Under the pieces are notes generated by a model, which saw only the letters and a list, made by a program, of their open reading frames with translations, ran no database searches and was not told the origin of the DNA. The position numbers and the translations under genes were made by a program. From Desulfotignum sp. (GTDB lineage Bacteria > Desulfobacterota > Desulfobacteria > Desulfobacterales > Desulfobacteraceae): 8,926 nucleotides of DNA. Positions 6,220 to 8,926 of the stretch are shown here, piece by piece. The DNA lies in contig JAABSS010000477.1 in NCBI GenBank assembly GCA_011390235.1, positions 1 to 8,926 on the forward strand, in the 5' to 3' direction. Numbering within the stretch: position 1 is the first letter of the stretch; each line of letters opens with the position of its first letter.

Positions 6220-6972
6220 TCAACGCAATGCACTGAGTCTTTTTATTTCAGCGATCTGGGCTTCGTGGATGAATTTGTTAAGTACCATCTCATGGTCACG
6301 GCTTATCTGGATGATTTTCAGTCCTGCCAGGGTATGTGTTTCAGAGTAATCCGTGTTGATACGCCTGACCACTGTTTTAACAGGAAACGCGCCCATAGGG
6401 TCATTTTTGTCCGAATCAAAAAGCACCAAACCCATGGGCAGGATATCATTGCGCTTCAGGCTGGCAAGCGGGTTGGTCCCGGCTTTGACTTTTTTGGGAA
6501 TCATCAGCCCGATACCGGCAAAAGAGATGTCCCGTATTTTAAAATCTGCCGCAGTATAATATTGGGTTTGCTGAAAAACCAGTTTTGCTCTGACAAGATG
6601 GCGGCTGCCTAAAGGAAGGCGGAAGGCGGATCTGATATTGATTTCAAATACCGGCGGTTCACACTGCAGGACCAGTGCTTTGGATACGCCCTTGCCTGCA
6701 AGGCTGTACCGGTCGATGAACCGGTCCGGACGACATGCAGTTCCGATACGCCTTTTCTGCTGTTTGTCGAAAACAATGGTGGTCAAATGAAGGGTGTCAA
6801 ACCGGGTGGTGGATAAAACAGGAACAAAAGGCTGGGCAATGGTAACCGTATGGGCCTTGTAATCGGCATCAAAAAGAATGCTTGGCCGTGATGTAGGTGC
6901 TGGTGATTGCAAATTGAATACCAGATCCACACCCGTGGAGGGCACAAATATGGTTTTGAAATCAAATTTCAT
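6220..6972 (-). CDS. PilZ-domain protein (predicted c-di-GMP receptor)
   Basis: A 250-residue soluble protein. The C-terminal half is a PilZ domain: the RxxxR motif is at Arg114-Arg118 (IRSAFRLPL) and the (D/N)xSxxG motif at Asp148, Ser150 and Gly153 (DISFAGIG), which together bind cyclic di-GMP. The N-terminal half (about 1-108) is beta-rich and resembles the flagellar-brake (YcgR-N/PilZN) type of leading domain in position and length, but I could not confirm this. A long C-terminal helix (about 226-248) closes the protein. PilZ proteins of this layout usually tune flagellar motility, pili or exopolysaccharide; which applies here is unknown. No Shine-Dalgarno sequence precedes the ATG (the bases read CTGACCCCC), and a 17-bp hairpin ends 12 bases upstream, so the start could be internal (GTG codons at residues 10 and 15 are alternatives, also without a good site). 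Confidence 0.87.
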   Translation of the reverse strand: MKFDFKTIFVPSTGVDLVFNLQSPAPTSRPSILFDADYKAHTVTIAQPFVPVLSTTRFDTLHLTTIVFDKQQKRRIGTACRPDRFIDRYSLAGKGVSKALVLQCEPPVFEINIRSAFRLPLGSRHLVRAKLVFQQTQYYTAADFKIRDISFAGIGLMIPKKVKAGTNPLASLKRNDILPMGLVLFDSDKNDPMGAFPVKTVVRRINTDYSETHTLAGLKIIQISRDHEMVLNKFIHEAQIAEIKRLSALR

Positions 6973-6984
6973 GGGGGTCAGAAA

Positions 6985-7029
6985 CCGTTCAGGCAGTATT
7001 GTGTCTGAATATCAATACTGCCTGAACGG
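6985..7029 (-). terminator. Perfect 17-bp inverted repeat between hup and the PilZ gene, probable terminator
   Basis: CCGTTCAGGCAGTATTG at 6985-7001 pairs without mismatch with 7013-7029 across an 11-base loop. On the minus strand it lies 20 bases after the HU stop and is followed by TTTCTGACC, so the T tail is short. It most likely ends or attenuates the abundant HU transcript before the PilZ gene, or protects the HU mRNA 3' end. Confidence 0.7.
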
Positions 7030-7049
7030 AGGAACACAATGATAAACTT

Positions 7050-7319
7050 TTACTTTACAGCTTCTTTCAGGGCTTTGCCGGGAATGAACTTGGGAACATT
7101 TCTGGCAGGAATGTCAATTTCTTTTCCGGTCTGGGGATTTCTGCCTTTTCTTGCTTTTCTTTCTGCTGTCTTGAATGTTCCAAAGCCAACCAGGGTTACA
7201 GAGTCATTGTTTGAAAGCGCATCTGTAATGGCTTTGACCATACAGTCGACTGCTGCTTGGGCATCTTTTTTACTGTCCAGTTCTTCTGCAACCTTGTTGA
7301 TTAAATCGCCTTTGTTCAT
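7050..7319 (-). CDS. hup: HU-family nucleoid DNA-binding protein
   Basis: Encodes an 89-residue HU protein, a dimeric DNA-bending protein that compacts the nucleoid. Typical parts in order: MNKGDLINKVAEEL and the SKKDAQAAVD helix at the N-terminus, VTLVGFGTFKTAERKARKGR in the centre, and the DNA-arm signature GRNPQTGKEIDIPA with its intercalating Pro62, ending KFIPGKALKEAVK. Sequence is HU-like rather than IHF-like. The frame stays open far upstream to 7814, but homology and a strong AAGGAG site (7328-7333) with 8-base spacing fix the start at 7319. A run of nine A lies directly before this site on the coding strand, favouring high translation. Its promoter is described at 7426-7454, and the PilZ gene follows after a hairpin. 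Confidence 0.97.
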   Translation of the reverse strand: MNKGDLINKVAEELDSKKDAQAAVDCMVKAITDALSNNDSVTLVGFGTFKTAERKARKGRNPQTGKEIDIPARNVPKFIPGKALKEAVK

Positions 7320-7425
7320 CTTGATCACTCCTTTTTTTTTGGTTCTGGAAAATGCAAAATTTTGAATTTGCTTTTCAAAACCGCATTGCATGGGATTAAA
7401 CTCACTTGAAGCAGCTTTTGAGCGT

Positions 7426-7454
7426 ACGTTACGTCGTTGAGAAGTGCGTGTCAA
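7426..7454 (-). promoter_or_regulatory. Probable sigma70 promoter for hup
   Basis: On the minus strand a consensus -35 TTGACA (7454-7449) is followed after exactly 17 bases by TAACGT (7431-7426), which keeps the three most conserved -10 positions (T, A, final T). The predicted leader is about 100 bases and A/T-rich; it can form a 7-bp hairpin (7360-7366 with 7374-7380). Confidence 0.6.
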
Positions 7455-7522
7455 GTATTTATTGACTTTTTTTGAAAAATTCATTGTCCTGTTTGCGGAA
7501 AAGACGTAAGGTTGAGCAAAAC

Positions 7523-7528
7523 AGGAGG
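7523..7528 (+). promoter_or_regulatory. Strong ribosome binding site of cheX
   Basis: AGGAGG ends 5 bases before the ATG at 7534, supporting that start. Upstream on this strand a TTGACT (7462-7467) could be a -35, but no good -10 was seen at the right distance. Confidence 0.8.
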
Positions 7529-7533
7529 AAAAT

Positions 7534-7998
7534 ATGGACGCAATCCTTGTCAATCCATTTGTTGAAGGCACTTTGCACATTCTTGCTACCACAGCTTCCG
7601 TAAAGGTGAAACCAGATCCCCCTTTTTTAAAAACCGATACAAAACCGCTGGCAGATATTTCAGGGTTGCTGGAAATCACAGGAGATCTTGAAGGATCTGC
7701 TGCCATCTCATTTACTGAATCCAGCATCCTTGGCATTGTATCTGCCATGTTCGGGGAGGATATGACCCGGATCGATGAGGAAATATTTGATGCAGTGGGG
7801 GAGATCAGTAACATGGTGGCAGGTCATGTGACCACGAAAATTGCAGAACAGGGAAAAAAAATAAAGGTAAAGTTTATCCGGGTGTGCCAGGGCCCGGAAC
7901 AGCCTGTTGAGCATATTGCATCCACCAGTCCTGTGCTGGTGCTGCCATTTAAAACCACCATGGGCAAGGTGGTGATTGAAGTATGTTACAGCCGGTAA
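7534..7998 (+). CDS. cheX: CheX-type chemotaxis protein (CheY-P phosphatase family)
   Basis: A 154-residue cytoplasmic protein of the CheC/CheX/FliY phosphatase fold. The diagnostic helix is present once, as CheX has: Glu90 and Asn93 in VGEISNMVAG, the E-x-x-N pair that places water for hydrolysis of phospho-Asp on CheY-like receivers. The N-terminal strands and the (ILV)TG(D)xEGxxxxS segment near 48-58 fit the family, as does the C-terminal MGKVVIEVCY strand that makes the CheX dimer sheet. CheX proteins end chemotaxis signals, but stand-alone copies also act on other response regulators. No chemotaxis genes lie next to it: it is divergent from hup and convergent with the prepilin peptidase gene, 12 bases between stops. 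The partner regulator is therefore unknown. Confidence 0.9.
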   Translation: MDAILVNPFVEGTLHILATTASVKVKPDPPFLKTDTKPLADISGLLEITGDLEGSAAISFTESSILGIVSAMFGEDMTRIDEEIFDAVGEISNMVAGHVTTKIAEQGKKIKVKFIRVCQGPEQPVEHIASTSPVLVLPFKTTMGKVVIEVCYSR

Positions 7999-8010
7999 AT
8001 CAGGTCCAGA

Positions 8011-8784
8011 TTATAACAAATACCAGGTGATCAGAAAATTTCCGCAAAAAACGTAGAGTATTGCTCCGGCTGATAGAAACGGACCAAAAGGAATTCTCAT
8101 CTGTCCGCCGTTTTTCGGGGTGACCAGCATTGCTGTGATGCCGGCAATGGTGCCCAGAACAGATCCGGCAAAAAGGGTGAACAACACCCCGGGTACGCCG
8201 GTGGCAGCCCCGATCATGGCCAGCAGCTTGATGTCTCCCCCGCCCATGCCCTCCTGCCTGCGTACCAGATAATACACCAGGGCCACAGCATACAAGATGC
8301 CTCCGCCGGTCAGAATACCGTATCCTATGGCGGATAACGGCATGTCCAGAATAAAATATGCCAGGACACTGAACAGGAAAATCCCGGGGATGCTGATGCA
8401 GTCTGGAATGATCTGGAAATCCAGATCAATGAAAGATACCAGCAGCAAGGTGGCCACAAAGAAAAACCAGACCCCTGCTTCAAGTGTCAGGCCAAAGCGC
8501 CAAAAGATGAGCGCACCGGCAATACCTGTGATGCCTTCCACCAGCGGATAGCGCCAGGAAATGGCAGAGCGGCAGAAAAGGCAGCGCCCTCTTAAAACAA
8601 AAAAGCCTGCCAGGGGGATATTGGCATAAAAGGGAATAGGCTTGTTGCAGGCCGGACAGGCAGAGCCGGGTGATACAATGGATTTTTTGCGGGGGATCCT
8701 GTGGATACAGACATTTAAAAAACTGCCCACACAGGCACCGACAATAAATGCCGGTATCAGGATCCACACAAACGGGTTTGTCAT
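8011..8784 (-). CDS. pilD: Type IV prepilin peptidase / N-methyltransferase
   Basis: A 257-residue inner-membrane aspartic protease that cuts the leader of type IV prepilins or type II secretion pseudopilins and methylates the new N-terminus. Visible parts: a first hydrophobic helix with GSFLNV (20-25); a cytoplasmic methyltransferase-type domain with two zinc CxxC pairs (Cys43/46 in CPAC, Cys68/71 in CLFC); then six or so membrane helices. Catalytic aspartates are Asp120 in FIDLDFQIIPD and Asp184 in GMGGGDIKL, 64 residues apart as in Vibrio TcpJ (125 and 189). Length is normal for the family. The start at 8784 has a good AAGGAAG site (8792-8798, 7-base spacing). No pilin or secretion genes are in this window, so it is a lone peptidase here; whether it serves pili, secretion or both cannot be told. 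Confidence 0.95.
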   Translation of the reverse strand: MTNPFVWILIPAFIVGACVGSFLNVCIHRIPRKKSIVSPGSACPACNKPIPFYANIPLAGFFVLRGRCLFCRSAISWRYPLVEGITGIAGALIFWRFGLTLEAGVWFFFVATLLLVSFIDLDFQIIPDCISIPGIFLFSVLAYFILDMPLSAIGYGILTGGGILYAVALVYYLVRRQEGMGGGDIKLLAMIGAATGVPGVLFTLFAGSVLGTIAGITAMLVTPKNGGQMRIPFGPFLSAGAILYVFCGNFLITWYLL

Positions 8785-8926
8785 GTAAATGCTTCCTTGA
8801 ATAATAAAATTTTTCAGCCTGGATATTGTAAAAATTTAATTCTGTTTTATTGTAGTCTCACATATCAATACCTGATTTAAACAATTGTTACAACCGGATG
8901 ACCCAACATCGATTAAAAAATGGCGA
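8785..8926. other. A/T-rich upstream region of the prepilin peptidase gene
   Basis: Holds the pilD ribosome site and presumably its promoter. Minus-strand TTGTAA (8892-8887) with TATTGA 17 bases on (8869-8864) is only a weak match. A 10-bp palindrome, AACAATTGTT, lies at 8880-8889. No gene was seen; the window ends before any further coding region can be recognised. Confidence 0.4.

Noticed and set aside
7039..7365. Plus-strand 108-codon frame antisense to hup, with a GGAGGAA site just before its ATG
   Set aside because: It mirrors the HU gene, whose protein matches its family over the full length. The ribosome-site match comes from the bases beside the hairpin and is probably chance; the predicted peptide is hydrophobic and unlike any family I know.
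7420..7440. ACGT-rich stretch (GCGTACGTTACGTCGT) as a possible operator
   Set aside because: It overlaps the likely -10 of hup and holds only short self-complementary units; no recognised operator type fits, so it is not listed as a site.
7320..7814. Upstream extension of the HU reading frame to 254 codons
   Set aside because: The extension crosses the hup promoter and runs antisense through cheX. HU proteins are about 90 residues, and a strong ribosome site sits right before 7319.
8297..8551. Plus-strand 84-codon frame inside the prepilin peptidase gene
   Set aside because: Antisense shadow of a gene with all catalytic and zinc residues intact; no supporting ribosome site or family match.

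Overview
The window reads as chromosomal DNA of a Gram-negative, motile, deltaproteobacterial-type organism, most likely a sulfate reducer of the Desulfobacteraceae (genera such as Desulfotignum, Desulfobacter or Desulfobacula). This placement is inference from protein style, moderate GC content and gene mix (Csd6-like L,D-transpeptidase, bactofilin, E. coli-type exonuclease I, stand-alone CheX). No rRNA, tRNA, CRISPR array, insertion sequence or phage gene was seen.

Left part (1-3731, + strand): a compact, translationally coupled operon that looks like a cell-shape module. In order it holds the C-terminal part of a YkuD/Csd6-type L,D-transpeptidase or -carboxypeptidase with two tandem NTF2-like domains; an unrecognised single-pass membrane protein with a periplasmic coiled coil, acidic linker and beta-rich end; an exported M14 carboxypeptidase with the unusual Gln-x-x-Glu...His zinc site known from Helicobacter Csd4; and a bactofilin (CcmA type) starting at GTG. 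In Helicobacter and Campylobacter the matching proteins trim peptidoglycan peptides stepwise (tetra to tri to dipeptide) and, with bactofilin, set helical or curved shape. Here they sit side by side, with an unknown protein built to bridge cytoplasm and periplasm.

Middle (3732-6182, + strand): a probable sigma70 promoter, then rplM-rpsI (ribosomal proteins L13 and S9) ended by a clear hairpin terminator, a small heptamer repeat, and sbcB (exonuclease I, 3'-5' ssDNA exonuclease) with no visible Shine-Dalgarno sequence.

Right part (6183-8926): a minus-strand HU gene followed by a PilZ-domain (c-di-GMP binding) gene, separated by a perfect 17-bp hairpin; a divergent gene for a CheX-type CheY-P phosphatase; and, convergent with it, a minus-strand prepilin peptidase. 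PilZ, CheX and prepilin peptidase all belong to motility or surface-appendage biology, but their separate orientations give no evidence of one operon.
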